Assembly: GCA_902478865.1 (NCBI GenBank)
Contig: CABSNA010000009.1
Location: 1 to 17,096 of the forward strand
Direction: 5' to 3'
DNA length: 17,096 nt
Source: an uncultured Collinsella sp.
Lineage (GTDB): Bacteria; Actinomycetota; Coriobacteriia; Coriobacteriales; Coriobacteriaceae
Of the stretch, positions 1 through 6,511 are shown one piece after another. The notes under the pieces are model-generated. The model searched no databases. It was not told where the DNA came from and saw only the letters and a program-made list of their open reading frames with translations. A program made the position numbers and the translations under genes. Within the stretch, counting starts at the first letter, position 1. The number at the start of each line of letters is the position of its first letter.

Positions 1-28
1 CCATCGAGATTTCTTCTTTGGTTGCCAT
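1..28 (-). CDS. 5' end of a leftward gene, possibly lactose-type PTS EIIA (partial)
   Basis: Only the first nine codons are in the window, reading MATKEEISM and running off the left edge. The start is well supported: GAAAGGA lies about seven bases upstream of the ATG. The N-terminus resembles lactose/cellobiose-family EIIA proteins (LacF type), which often begin with a KEE-hydrophobic stretch before the first helix. An EIIA would fit, because the two LacE-type permeases in the window have EIIC and EIIB but no EIIA. Nine residues cannot prove a family, so this identity is inference. The gene runs in the same direction as the LacI-family gene at 243-1247 but is separated from it by 214 bp that carry its own candidate regulatory repeats. 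Confidence 0.4.
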
Positions 29-153
29 ATTGCGTTCCTTTCACATATGAACCAACGGAGAGCATCGCGTCCGGGCATACGCGCTGCGTTGTGTATGGCA
101 GAAACAGTAACATTCAAACAAAAAAGAACAGCGCAAAATGCAATTTCAAGCTA

Positions 154-182
154 TGAACGGTTGCTTTTCACCCGTGAACGGT
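154..182 (-). promoter_or_regulatory. 21-bp-phased direct repeats upstream of the left-edge gene
   Basis: On the minus strand ACCGTTCA occurs at 182-175 and again at 161-154, exactly 21 bp apart. A degenerate third copy, ATTGTTCA, sits one more period upstream at 203-196. The orientation matches the left-edge gene. The same arrangement occurs at 1339-1367, 6310-6338 and 11664-11692. A -35-like TTGAAA lies just downstream (149-144), but I see no convincing -10. Eight-base repeats at two-helical-turn spacing are typical of activators that bind one DNA face, such as LytTR proteins. The bound protein is inferred. Confidence 0.6.
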
Positions 183-242
183 TTCCAAACCAATCTGAAC
201 AATATCAAACACAATTATCGGCAACCCAAACAGGTCCACACC

Positions 243-1247
243 CTAGCGTACGTCGCGCACGGTATCGCCCTCGACGAGCACGCCCGGAAACAGCATGTGC
301 TCCACACCGGGTTCAACGCCCTCGGCGCCGGCAATCTTGTCGACCGCCCACATGCCGACGCGCTTGTTGTCAAAGCGCACCGTGGTCAGGCGACGGTCGG
401 GCACGATATCGCCCAGGCTATCGTCAACACCCACCACGCTCACGTCCTGGGGCACGCACTTCCCGCGCGACTCGAGCCCACGGATGCAGCCGTAGGCCAT
501 GGCGTCGTTGGAGGCATAAATGGCCGTGCAGGTCGGATCATCCGCAAGCACCTGGCCGGCAGCATATCCACTCTGCGCTGCCCAGTCGCCGCGCACGAGC
601 TGCGGGGGCTCAATGCCATGCGCACGCAATGTCTCACGCCAGCCTTCCTCGCGCCGCATGCCCGAAAGCGAGCGCTCGGGGCACGAGATAAAGTGCACGG
701 TCTTGTGTCCCTGCCCCAGCAAGTACTCGACCACTTGGCGTGAACAATCGAACTGATCGTTATCGACCGTCGAGCACAACGGGTGCTCCAGCATGGTAAC
801 GAGCACTGTCTGCATACCGGGCAGCGGTTCAAAGGTTCCAAAGTCCGCCGGCATGCGGTTCATGATTACAACCATACCGTCCACCGGCAGTGCACTCATA
901 CGCGACGATGCGCTCTCGAGGGTATACGGATGCCCGTCTACTTTAGTGAGGGTGATGGCATAGCCGTGCTTATCGGCGGCGGCGGCAAAGCCCTCCATGC
1001 GGTCGAGGTTGCCGGTACCGGTAATGTTGAACATGGCAACGCCGACGGTCTTAAACTTGCCACGGCGCAGCGATCGACCGGCAAAATTGGGGCGATACCC
1101 CAGCTCGCGCATGGCGGCACGCACGCGTTCCTTGGTCTCGGGGCGCACGCTAGGCGAATCGTGCACCGTACGCGAGACTGTCTGCTCCGAGACGCCCGCG
1201 AGGCGCGCTACGTCTTTGACGGATACCGATTTTTTAACAGCGGCCAT
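243..1247 (-). CDS. LacI-family transcriptional repressor, lac module 1
   Basis: 334 residues, the usual LacI-family length. The N-terminal helix-turn-helix is at about residues 8-28 (VKDVARLAGVSEQTVSRTV), followed by the hinge helix with the YRPNFAGRSL segment near 50-60. The rest is a periplasmic-binding-protein-like ligand and dimerisation core, with the family motif VVGVDDSLGDIVP near the C-terminus. The ATG at 1247 is preceded by an AGAAAGA ribosome site. It is divergent from the lacE/lacG pair and is presumably their repressor. A LacI-type operator lies in its own leader (1261-1278) and two more lie in front of lacE, which suggests autoregulation as well as control of the divergent operon. 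The inducer is unknown; a phosphorylated galactoside or related sugar is a guess from context. Confidence 0.9.
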   Translation of the reverse strand: MAAVKKSVSVKDVARLAGVSEQTVSRTVHDSPSVRPETKERVRAAMRELGYRPNFAGRSLRRGKFKTVGVAMFNITGTGNLDRMEGFAAAADKHGYAITLTKVDGHPYTLESASSRMSALPVDGMVVIMNRMPADFGTFEPLPGMQTVLVTMLEHPLCSTVDNDQFDCSRQVVEYLLGQGHKTVHFISCPERSLSGMRREEGWRETLRAHGIEPPQLVRGDWAAQSGYAAGQVLADDPTCTAIYASNDAMAYGCIRGLESRGKCVPQDVSVVGVDDSLGDIVPDRRLTTVRFDNKRVGMWAVDKIAGAEGVEPGVEHMLFPGVLVEGDTVRDVR

Positions 1248-1260
1248 AGGTCGATCTTTC

Positions 1261-1278
1261 TATGTCAACGATGCCATT
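1261..1278. promoter_or_regulatory. LacI-type operator in the lacI1 leader
   Basis: TATGTCAACGATGCCATT matches the operator at 1407-1424 in 15 of 18 positions. It lies just upstream of the ribosome site of the repressor gene, so binding would block the repressor's own transcription. Autoregulation is inferred from position. Confidence 0.5.
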
Positions 1279-1313
1279 GGTGGCACCTTGCGCAGTCATT
1301 TTTAACGCCTTCA

Positions 1314-1319
1314 AGTATA
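1314..1319 (-). promoter_or_regulatory. Candidate -10 box for lacI1
   Basis: The minus strand reads TATACT (five of six to consensus). It would start transcription near 1307 and place the operator at 1261-1278 inside the transcript leader. No good -35 is visible at 17 bp, so the call is weak. Confidence 0.35.
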
Positions 1320-1338
1320 TCCAACGCCTCCCCCACCA

Positions 1339-1367
1339 TACGCTCACCACCCAAAACCTACCGTTCA
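1339..1367 (+). promoter_or_regulatory. 21-bp-phased direct repeats between lacI1 and lacE1
   Basis: TACGCTCACC at 1339-1348 and ACCGTTCACC at 1360-1369 are 21 bp apart and point toward lacE1. Looser copies of the core (AACGTTTA at 1453, ACGGTTCG at 1475, CCGGTTCG at 1498) follow closer to lacE1 at 22-23 bp spacing. The assignment to lacE1 rather than lacI1 rests on strand only. Confidence 0.5.
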
Positions 1368-1406
1368 CCGACATTTTTGCTTCCCCGAACGGCTTTTAGC
1401 GCCCAA

Positions 1407-1424
1407 ATGTTAACGTTGCCATTG
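1407..1424. promoter_or_regulatory. LacI-type operator upstream of lacE1 (distal)
   Basis: AATGTTAACGTTGCCATT fits the symmetric pattern AATGnnAACGTTnnCATT with a central CG, as expected for a LacI-family dimer. Its reverse complement matches the site at 1527-1544 in 17 of 18 positions, so the two sites are inverted copies 120 bp apart and could support looping. Confidence 0.7.
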
Positions 1425-1526
1425 TGCAAACACAGAGCCACCGGGCGGCTCAAACGTTTACGCGTAAGGAATCGACGGTTCGCAGACACAGGAACCACCG
1501 GTTCGCTTCTTTTTTTGTGTCACAAA

Positions 1527-1544
1527 ATGGCAACGTCAACATTT
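1527..1544. promoter_or_regulatory. LacI-type operator upstream of lacE1 (proximal)
   Basis: AATGGCAACGTCAACATT is the inverted near-copy of the site at 1407-1424 and lies about 60 bp before the lacE1 start, where a bound repressor would block initiation or elongation. The first bases overlap a possible -10 (CAAAAT, 1523-1528). Confidence 0.7.
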
Positions 1545-1604
1545 TGGCAACCGAATGTCAAAAGCTACCATCGTTGCTAACCCACCGACTCTTTGGAGCT
1601 TTGC

Positions 1605-3380
1605 ATGGAGCAACTCATCGCCATCATCGAAAAGGGCCAGCCCTTTTTCAACGCGATCGCCCGCAACAAGTACCTCAAGGCGATCCGCGACGGCTTTATC
1701 TCCGTCATCCCCATCATCATCTTCTCGTCCATCTTTTGCCTGGTAGCCTCGGTCCCCAACATCTGGGGTTTCTACTGGCCCGATGACATCAACAACGCCC
1801 TGTGGAAGTGCTACAACTACTCCATGGGCATCCTGGCCATCGCCTGCGCCGCCACCACGGCCAAGCACTTCGCCGACGCTCAGAACCGCGATCTGCCCAA
1901 GAACAACCAGATCAACTTCATCTCGTGCATGTGCGCGGCCATCATCGGCTTTCTGCTCCTTTCGAGCGACACCATCGCCACGGACGCCGCCAGCGGTTTC
2001 AACACCACCTACCTTGGTTCCAAGGGCCTGCTGACCGCTTTCATCGCTGCGTTTGTGACTGGCATCATCTACAAGTTCTTCATTAAGCGCAACATCACCG
2101 TCAAGATGCCCGAGCAGGTTCCGCCCAACATCTCGCAGACCTTTAAGGACATCATCCCCTTCTCCGTCTGCATCACCGTCTTTTGGGTCTTTGACATCGT
2201 CTTCCGCGCTGCTTTTGGCTTCTGCTTTGCCCAGGGCGTCATCCAGGTGTTCCAGCCCCTGTTCACCGCTGCCGATGGCTACATCGGCCTCGCTGTAATC
2301 TACGGCGCCATGAGCCTGTTCTGGTTCGTGGGCGTCCACGGCCCCTCAATCGTCGAGCCCGCCATCGCCGCCGCCCTCGTTGCCAACATGACCGACAACC
2401 TGGCTGCGTTCCAGGCTGGTCAGCACGCTTCCGCTGTCCTGACCCAGGGTGCCCAGTACTTCGTCGTCTGCATGGGCGGCACCGGCGCCACGCTCGTCCT
2501 GGTCTTTATGTTCTGCTTCCTGGCCAAGTCTCAGGAGATGCGCGCCGTCGGTAAGGCAGCTATCGTCCCCGTGTGCTTTGCCGTCAACGAGCCGCTGCTG
2601 TTCGCCGCACCCATCGTGCTCAACCCCGTCTTCTTTGTCCCGTTTGTCTTTGCCCCGATCGCCAACATCTGGATCCTCAAGATCTTTATCGACTTCTTGG
2701 GCATGAACGGCTTTATGTACACCCTGCCTTGGACTGTCCCCGGCCCCATCGGCACCATCATGGGTCTGGGCTTCCAGCCGCTCGCCTTTGTGATGCTCGC
2801 CCTTATCCTGGTCGTCGACTTCGTTCTGTACTATCCGTTCTTCCGTGCCTATGACGCCCAGAAGTGCGCCGAGGAGGCCGAGATTTCCGAGGAGGAGCTC
2901 GCCGCCAAGAACGCCGAGAAGGCCGCCAAGCTTAACGATGCCTTCCAGGGCAAGGCTGACGCCAAGAGCGTTGCCGCCGGCGCTGCTGCCGATGCCGTGA
3001 AGGCCGACTCCCCCGCCGCTTCTGCAGCATCCGCTGCCGAGGCAACGACCGCCAGCGACCTCAACGGCAAGCGCGTGCTCGTGCTCTGCCAGGGCGGCGG
3101 AACCTCGGGCCTGCTCGCCAACGCGCTGGCCAAGGCCGCCAAGGAGCGCGGCATCAGTCTTGAGACCGCTGCCGAGGCATATGGCAACCACGTGGACATG
3201 CTCCCCGACTTTGATCTGGTCGTCCTGGCCCCGCAGGCCGCCAGCTACCTGGCCGACCTGCAAAAGGACTGCGAGCGCGTGGGCAACAAGTGCGTCGCCT
3301 GCCGTGGCAAGCAGTACATCGAGCTCTCCCAGAACGGCGACAAATCTCTCGCCTTCGTCTCCGAGCAGCTTTCGAAGTAA
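1605..3380 (+). CDS. lacE: Lactose-family PTS permease EIICB, module 1
   Basis: 591 residues. Residues 1-415 are a polytopic EIIC domain of the lactose/cellobiose family, with GVHGPSI at 244-250 and NEPLLF at 328-333. Residues 420-485 are a hydrophilic Ala/Glu/Lys-rich linker. Residues 488-591 are an EIIB domain with VLVLCQGGGTSGLLANAL, where Cys495 is the phosphorylated residue. The C-terminal fusion and the CxGGGTSGLLANAL motif match LacE rather than stand-alone CelB. It would take up and phosphorylate a beta-galactoside at the membrane, using HPr and a separate EIIA. I chose the ATG at 1605 because GGAG lies seven bases upstream and it aligns with the second copy; an in-frame TTG at 1593 is less likely. 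It is followed after 70 bp by lacG. The true substrate is not proven. Confidence 0.92.
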   Translation: MEQLIAIIEKGQPFFNAIARNKYLKAIRDGFISVIPIIIFSSIFCLVASVPNIWGFYWPDDINNALWKCYNYSMGILAIACAATTAKHFADAQNRDLPKNNQINFISCMCAAIIGFLLLSSDTIATDAASGFNTTYLGSKGLLTAFIAAFVTGIIYKFFIKRNITVKMPEQVPPNISQTFKDIIPFSVCITVFWVFDIVFRAAFGFCFAQGVIQVFQPLFTAADGYIGLAVIYGAMSLFWFVGVHGPSIVEPAIAAALVANMTDNLAAFQAGQHASAVLTQGAQYFVVCMGGTGATLVLVFMFCFLAKSQEMRAVGKAAIVPVCFAVNEPLLFAAPIVLNPVFFVPFVFAPIANIWILKIFIDFLGMNGFMYTLPWTVPGPIGTIMGLGFQPLAFVMLALILVVDFVLYYPFFRAYDAQKCAEEAEISEEELAAKNAEKAAKLNDAFQGKADAKSVAAGAAADAVKADSPAASAASAAEATTASDLNGKRVLVLCQGGGTSGLLANALAKAAKERGISLETAAEAYGNHVDMLPDFDLVVLAPQAASYLADLQKDCERVGNKCVACRGKQYIELSQNGDKSLAFVSEQLSK

Positions 3381-3389
3381 GTAACGCTC

Positions 3390-3423
3390 AGGGCCAGCCG
3401 ACCATCAACAGCCGGCTGGCCCT
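3390..3423 (+). terminator. Intercistronic hairpin between lacE1 and lacG1
   Basis: AGGGCCAGCCG (3390-3400) pairs perfectly with CGGCTGGCCCT (3413-3423) around a 12-base loop. Only two T residues follow, so this is not a full Rho-independent terminator. It may attenuate lacG1 or protect the 3' end of a processed lacE message. Confidence 0.6.
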
Positions 3424-3450
3424 TCGATTTAGACGATTGGATATTTCATC

Positions 3451-4890
3451 ATGTCCGTTAACCCTGCTAGCGTCACCAACCCGCCCGCGCAGTTTCCCGA
3501 GGACTTTGTCTTTGGCGGCGCCACTGCTGCTTACCAGGTAGAGGGCGAGACCCGCACTCACGGTAAGGGCAAGGTTGCCTGGGATGACTTCCTGGAGGCC
3601 CAGGGCCGCTTCTCCCCCGATCCCGCTTCGGACTTCTACAACCAGTACCCCGTCGACTTGGAGCTGTGCGAGGAGTTCGGTATCAACGGCATTCGCCTCT
3701 CCATTGCCTGGAGTCGCATCTTCCCCAACGGCATCGGCGAAATCAACCCCGAGGGCGTCCAGTTCTACCACGACCTCTTCGCCGAGTGCCATAAGCACCA
3801 CGTTGAGCCGTTTGTCACGCTGCATCACTTTGACACGCCGCTGCCCCTCTTTGAGAAGGGTGACTTCCTCAACCGCGAGACCATCGACGCCTTTGTGAAC
3901 TTTGCCACCTTCTGCTTTAAGGAGTACGCCGACCAGGTAACCTACTGGTTCACCTTTAACGAGATCTGGGCCGACGCCTCCAACACCTACATCGAGGGCA
4001 CCTTCCCCGGTGGCGTCAAGGCGCATCTGGCCGAGGCTTTCCAGTGCGAGCACAACATGATGCTCGCCCACGCCAAGGCTGTGCTTGCCTTCCACAACGG
4101 CGGTTTTAAGGGCAAGATCGGCGTCATTCAGTCGTTGGAGTTTAAGTATCCGCTCAACGAGAACGACCCCGCCGACATCAAGGCCGCCAACAACGAGCAC
4201 GTGCTGCAGAACCAGTTCTTGCTCGATGCCACCTTCCGCGGCGACTATGCGCCCGACACCCTCGAGTGCGCCAACCGCCTGGCTGCCGTCTCGGGCGGCA
4301 CCATCGAGATCCTGGACGAGGATCTGGAAATCATGCGCGAGGCAGCGCTCTACAACGACTACCTGGGCGTTAACAACTACCAGTGCCGTTTCTTGAAGGC
4401 TTACGACGGCGAGAACGACCTGCACCACAACGGTACGGGCGAGAAGGGCACTGGCCGCTGGCGCGTTAAGGGCATTGGCGAGCATGTGAACAAGCCTGGT
4501 ATCCCCACCACCGACTGGGACTGGATCATCTATCCCGAGGGCCTGTTCGATCTGCTCGTCTACATTAAGCAGCGCTACCCCAACTACAAGCAGATCTTCA
4601 TCACCGAGAACGGCATGGGCTACAAGGACCCCTACAAGGACGGTTTTGTGGACGACCAGCCGCGCATCGACTACATCGAGCAGCACCTGCGCTGGTTGCT
4701 CAAGGCCATGGAGGTTGGCGTCAACGTGGGCGGCTACTTCCTGTGGAGCCTGCAGGATCAGTTCTCCTGGACCAATGGCTACAACAAGCGTTACGGCTTC
4801 TTCTACGTTGACTTTGAAACCCAAAAGCGCACGCCCAAGGCAAGCGCATACTGGTATAAGCACGTGGCGCAGACCCGTCGTCTGGACTAG
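3451..4890 (+). CDS. lacG: 6-phospho-beta-galactosidase (GH1), module 1
   Basis: 479 residues, a cytoplasmic GH1 (beta/alpha)8 enzyme that hydrolyses 6-phospho-beta-galactosides such as lactose-6-phosphate. The sequence closely follows lactococcal LacG throughout, for example FGGATAAYQVEG near the N-terminus, NGIRLSIAWSRIFP at 79-92 and FVTLHHFDTP at 121-130. The acid/base is Glu171 in TFNEI and the nucleophile is Glu386 in ITENGMGY. The phosphate-binding set known from LacG (Ser428, Trp429, Lys435, Tyr437) is present as Ser439, Trp440, Lys446 and Tyr448 in FSWTNGYNKRY. The tryptophan favours galactoside over glucoside specificity. The ribosome site is weak (GGA about nine bases upstream), and a hairpin lies in the leader. 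It ends the lacE-lacG operon. A mixed 6-phospho-beta-glucosidase activity cannot be excluded. Confidence 0.93.
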   Translation: MSVNPASVTNPPAQFPEDFVFGGATAAYQVEGETRTHGKGKVAWDDFLEAQGRFSPDPASDFYNQYPVDLELCEEFGINGIRLSIAWSRIFPNGIGEINPEGVQFYHDLFAECHKHHVEPFVTLHHFDTPLPLFEKGDFLNRETIDAFVNFATFCFKEYADQVTYWFTFNEIWADASNTYIEGTFPGGVKAHLAEAFQCEHNMMLAHAKAVLAFHNGGFKGKIGVIQSLEFKYPLNENDPADIKAANNEHVLQNQFLLDATFRGDYAPDTLECANRLAAVSGGTIEILDEDLEIMREAALYNDYLGVNNYQCRFLKAYDGENDLHHNGTGEKGTGRWRVKGIGEHVNKPGIPTTDWDWIIYPEGLFDLLVYIKQRYPNYKQIFITENGMGYKDPYKDGFVDDQPRIDYIEQHLRWLLKAMEVGVNVGGYFLWSLQDQFSWTNGYNKRYGFFYVDFETQKRTPKASAYWYKHVAQTRRLD

Positions 4891-4982
4891 TTAACGCCAT
4901 CGGCCGCCGTAACCATCACGCTGCCGTGCACCTTACCATTCCCGATCGCATGGGCGCTGCGTCCATGCACCTCTTTCCGTGT

Positions 4983-5046
4983 GGCGGATACGACCTTCCC
5001 GGTGGATGCTCCAGCATCCTTGGTCGTATCCGCCGTTTTTGTTTTT
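4983..5046 (+). terminator. Rho-independent terminator after lacG1
   Basis: GGCGGATACGACC (4983-4995) pairs perfectly with GGTCGTATCCGCC (5022-5034). The loop holds a second hairpin, GGATGCT/AGCATCC (5004-5010 and 5013-5019). Two T runs follow (5036-5040 and 5042-5046). Confidence 0.92.
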
Positions 5047-5064
5047 GGGCGGACCGAGGGCGGG

Positions 5065-5133
5065 CCGTTTGTCTCGATCTGTAACATGTAGACCACTTTT
5101 GACCGTCTAGTTGTTACAGATCGAGACAAACGG
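5065..5133. repeat. Palindromic repeat copy 1
   Basis: Perfect 22-base inverted arms at 5065-5086 and 5112-5133; the shared core is TCTCGATCTGTAACA and its complement. The inner TAGAC/GTCTA (5089-5093 and 5105-5109) extends the stem with two mismatches between. It starts about 19 bp after the lacG1 terminator T run. Four further copies are at 5152, 9877, 9961 and 10041. Confidence 0.9.
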
Positions 5134-5151
5134 AATAAGCCGGACCGAATT

Positions 5152-5208
5152 GTCTAAATCTATAACATCTAGCCGAGTTTTTGGGTCCTAGCTGTTACAG
5201 ATTTAGAC
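5152..5208. repeat. Palindromic repeat copy 2, with compensatory arm changes
   Basis: Arms GTCTAAATCTATAACA (5152-5167) and TGTTACAGATTTAGAC (5193-5208) pair at 15 of 16 positions. Where the other copies read CTCGATC, this one reads CTAAATC, and the partner arm carries the matching change, so pairing is kept. It begins 81 bp after the equivalent base of copy 1, and CTAG/CTAG pairs inside the loop. Confidence 0.85.
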
Positions 5209-5225
5209 GAACAGGCCGAGCACGT

Positions 5226-6236
5226 CTACGCCCGCAGGTCCTTTACGCTGGAACGCTCGACCAGCACACCCGAGACAAGCGTACGGCTTCTGGAGCTCGG
5301 GGCTTCCAGACCTGCGACGACCTCATTAAGCGCACGGACGCCCAGCTCGCGGTGGCGGAACTTCACCGACGTCAGAATCGAGTTGGGAATCGTCTTGTAA
5401 AGCTCGTCATCAAAGCCGATCACGGACACATCATCGGGCACACTGAGCCCTTTGTCACGTAAAGCCATCATCACGCCGTTTGCCATGCAGTCGTTAGCTG
5501 CGAGGACCGCCGTGCAATCGGGTTTATCGGCAAGCACAAGGCCCGCAGCATAGCCACTATCCGCATTCCAATCGCCTTGCAGAGGCTCGGGCGGCTCAAT
5601 GCCACGCGTCTCGAGTGCCGCACGCCAACCTTTCATACGGCACTGGCTCGACAGCGACTCTTTCTTACCAGAGACGAAGTACACATTCTTGTGTCCGCGA
5701 TTCAAGAAGTACTCGCATGCCATGCGCGCGCCGCCCTCTTGGTCGTCACTGACGGTAGAGCAGGTAGGATGTTCCATCGACGTGATAATCACCGTCTTGA
5801 GGTCTTTCGGCGCCTCAAAGGTATCAAAGTCATCGACCATCTGGCGCAGGTTGAAAATCATGCCGTCGACGGGAAGCTGCGACATCCTACGTGCCGCTTC
5901 GTCAAGGGTCATCTTCTCCCCCGCCCGCTTTTTAATCATCGTGAGCGCAAAGCCTCGCTCTGCAGCGGCATCGGCGATACCGTCAATCATGTCCACGTTG
6001 CCGCCCGACAAGTGGAACAGCACCACGCCGATGCACCCGTAACGGCCCAACTTGAGTGAACGCGCGGCAAAGTTCGCCCGGAACCCAAGCGCTTCCATGG
6101 CAGCATGGACCCTATCGCGTGTCGACTCTCGCACGCTATCGGGCTCGTTGATCACGCGCGACACCGTCTTGAGAGAAACGCCCGCGGCAACTGCCACATC
6201 ATTCATTGAGACATTTTTCTTGTCCATCGTTGCCAC
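5226..6236 (-). CDS. LacI-family transcriptional repressor, lac module 2
   Basis: 336 residues from the GTG at 6236. The helix-turn-helix is at about residues 10-30 (NDVAVAAGVSLKTVSRVI), the hinge follows with FAARSL, and the remainder is the LacI-family ligand-binding core with VIGFDDELYKTIP near the C-terminus. I chose GTG 6236 because GGAG sits five bases upstream and the resulting MAT-start aligns with the module 1 paralog (MAA-start). The ATG at 6227 lacks a well-spaced ribosome site, and an upstream in-frame start at 6305 adds residues unlike the family. It is clearly related to the repressor at 243-1247 and divergent from the second lacE/lacG pair. The HTH and hinge are similar enough that the two proteins may recognise overlapping operators. 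The inducer is unknown. Confidence 0.9.
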   Translation of the reverse strand: MATMDKKNVSMNDVAVAAGVSLKTVSRVINEPDSVRESTRDRVHAAMEALGFRANFAARSLKLGRYGCIGVVLFHLSGGNVDMIDGIADAAAERGFALTMIKKRAGEKMTLDEAARRMSQLPVDGMIFNLRQMVDDFDTFEAPKDLKTVIITSMEHPTCSTVSDDQEGGARMACEYFLNRGHKNVYFVSGKKESLSSQCRMKGWRAALETRGIEPPEPLQGDWNADSGYAAGLVLADKPDCTAVLAANDCMANGVMMALRDKGLSVPDDVSVIGFDDELYKTIPNSILTSVKFRHRELGVRALNEVVAGLEAPSSRSRTLVSGVLVERSSVKDLRA

Positions 6237-6309
6237 TGCTTCTCCACTCGGTTCTCTATCGCTTGCTTTTTGCGTTCTAGCATACACTACCTGCCCGACT
6301 GACAAATCA

Positions 6310-6338
6310 ACCGTTTACCGGACAATATCGACCGCTCA
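6310..6338 (+). promoter_or_regulatory. 21-bp-phased direct repeats upstream of lacE2
   Basis: ACCGTTTACCGG at 6310 and ACCGCTCACCCG at 6331 are exactly 21 bp apart and point toward lacE2. They lie upstream of the operators at 6366-6410. No strong -35/-10 pair is obvious between the repeats and lacE2, as would fit an activator-dependent promoter. Confidence 0.6.
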
Positions 6339-6365
6339 CCCGTATATCCTTGTTGCTCTTCCAAA

Positions 6366-6410
6366 AATGTCTTACGTTGTCATTAACGAAATGACAACGT
6401 TGTCATTTCG
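6366..6410. promoter_or_regulatory. Two adjacent LacI-type operators before lacE2
   Basis: A perfect 24-bp palindrome spans 6387-6410, with core AATGACAACGTTGTCATT at 6390-6407. A second, less symmetric site (TACGTTGTCATT in 6373-6384) is centred 23 bp upstream. The core fits AATGnnAACGTTnnCATT, the same pattern as both lacE1 operators, so the two modules share a recognition code. Confidence 0.82.
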
Positions 6411-6511
6411 CAATGCCTTCCTTAAGCAGGAAGGTTTCCGGGCAGTCCTGACCATCCATCGACGACCAGTTCCATCCACATGCATCGCGCATCAAGTAGC
6501 AAAGGAGCTCT

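Noticed and set aside
138..1580. Plus-strand frames across lacI1
   Set aside because: They overlap the repressor on the opposite strand and have no family resemblance.
3388..4863. A 491-codon minus-strand frame across lacG1
   Set aside because: Same cause: it is antisense to a strongly supported GH1 gene and shows no domain or ribosome site.
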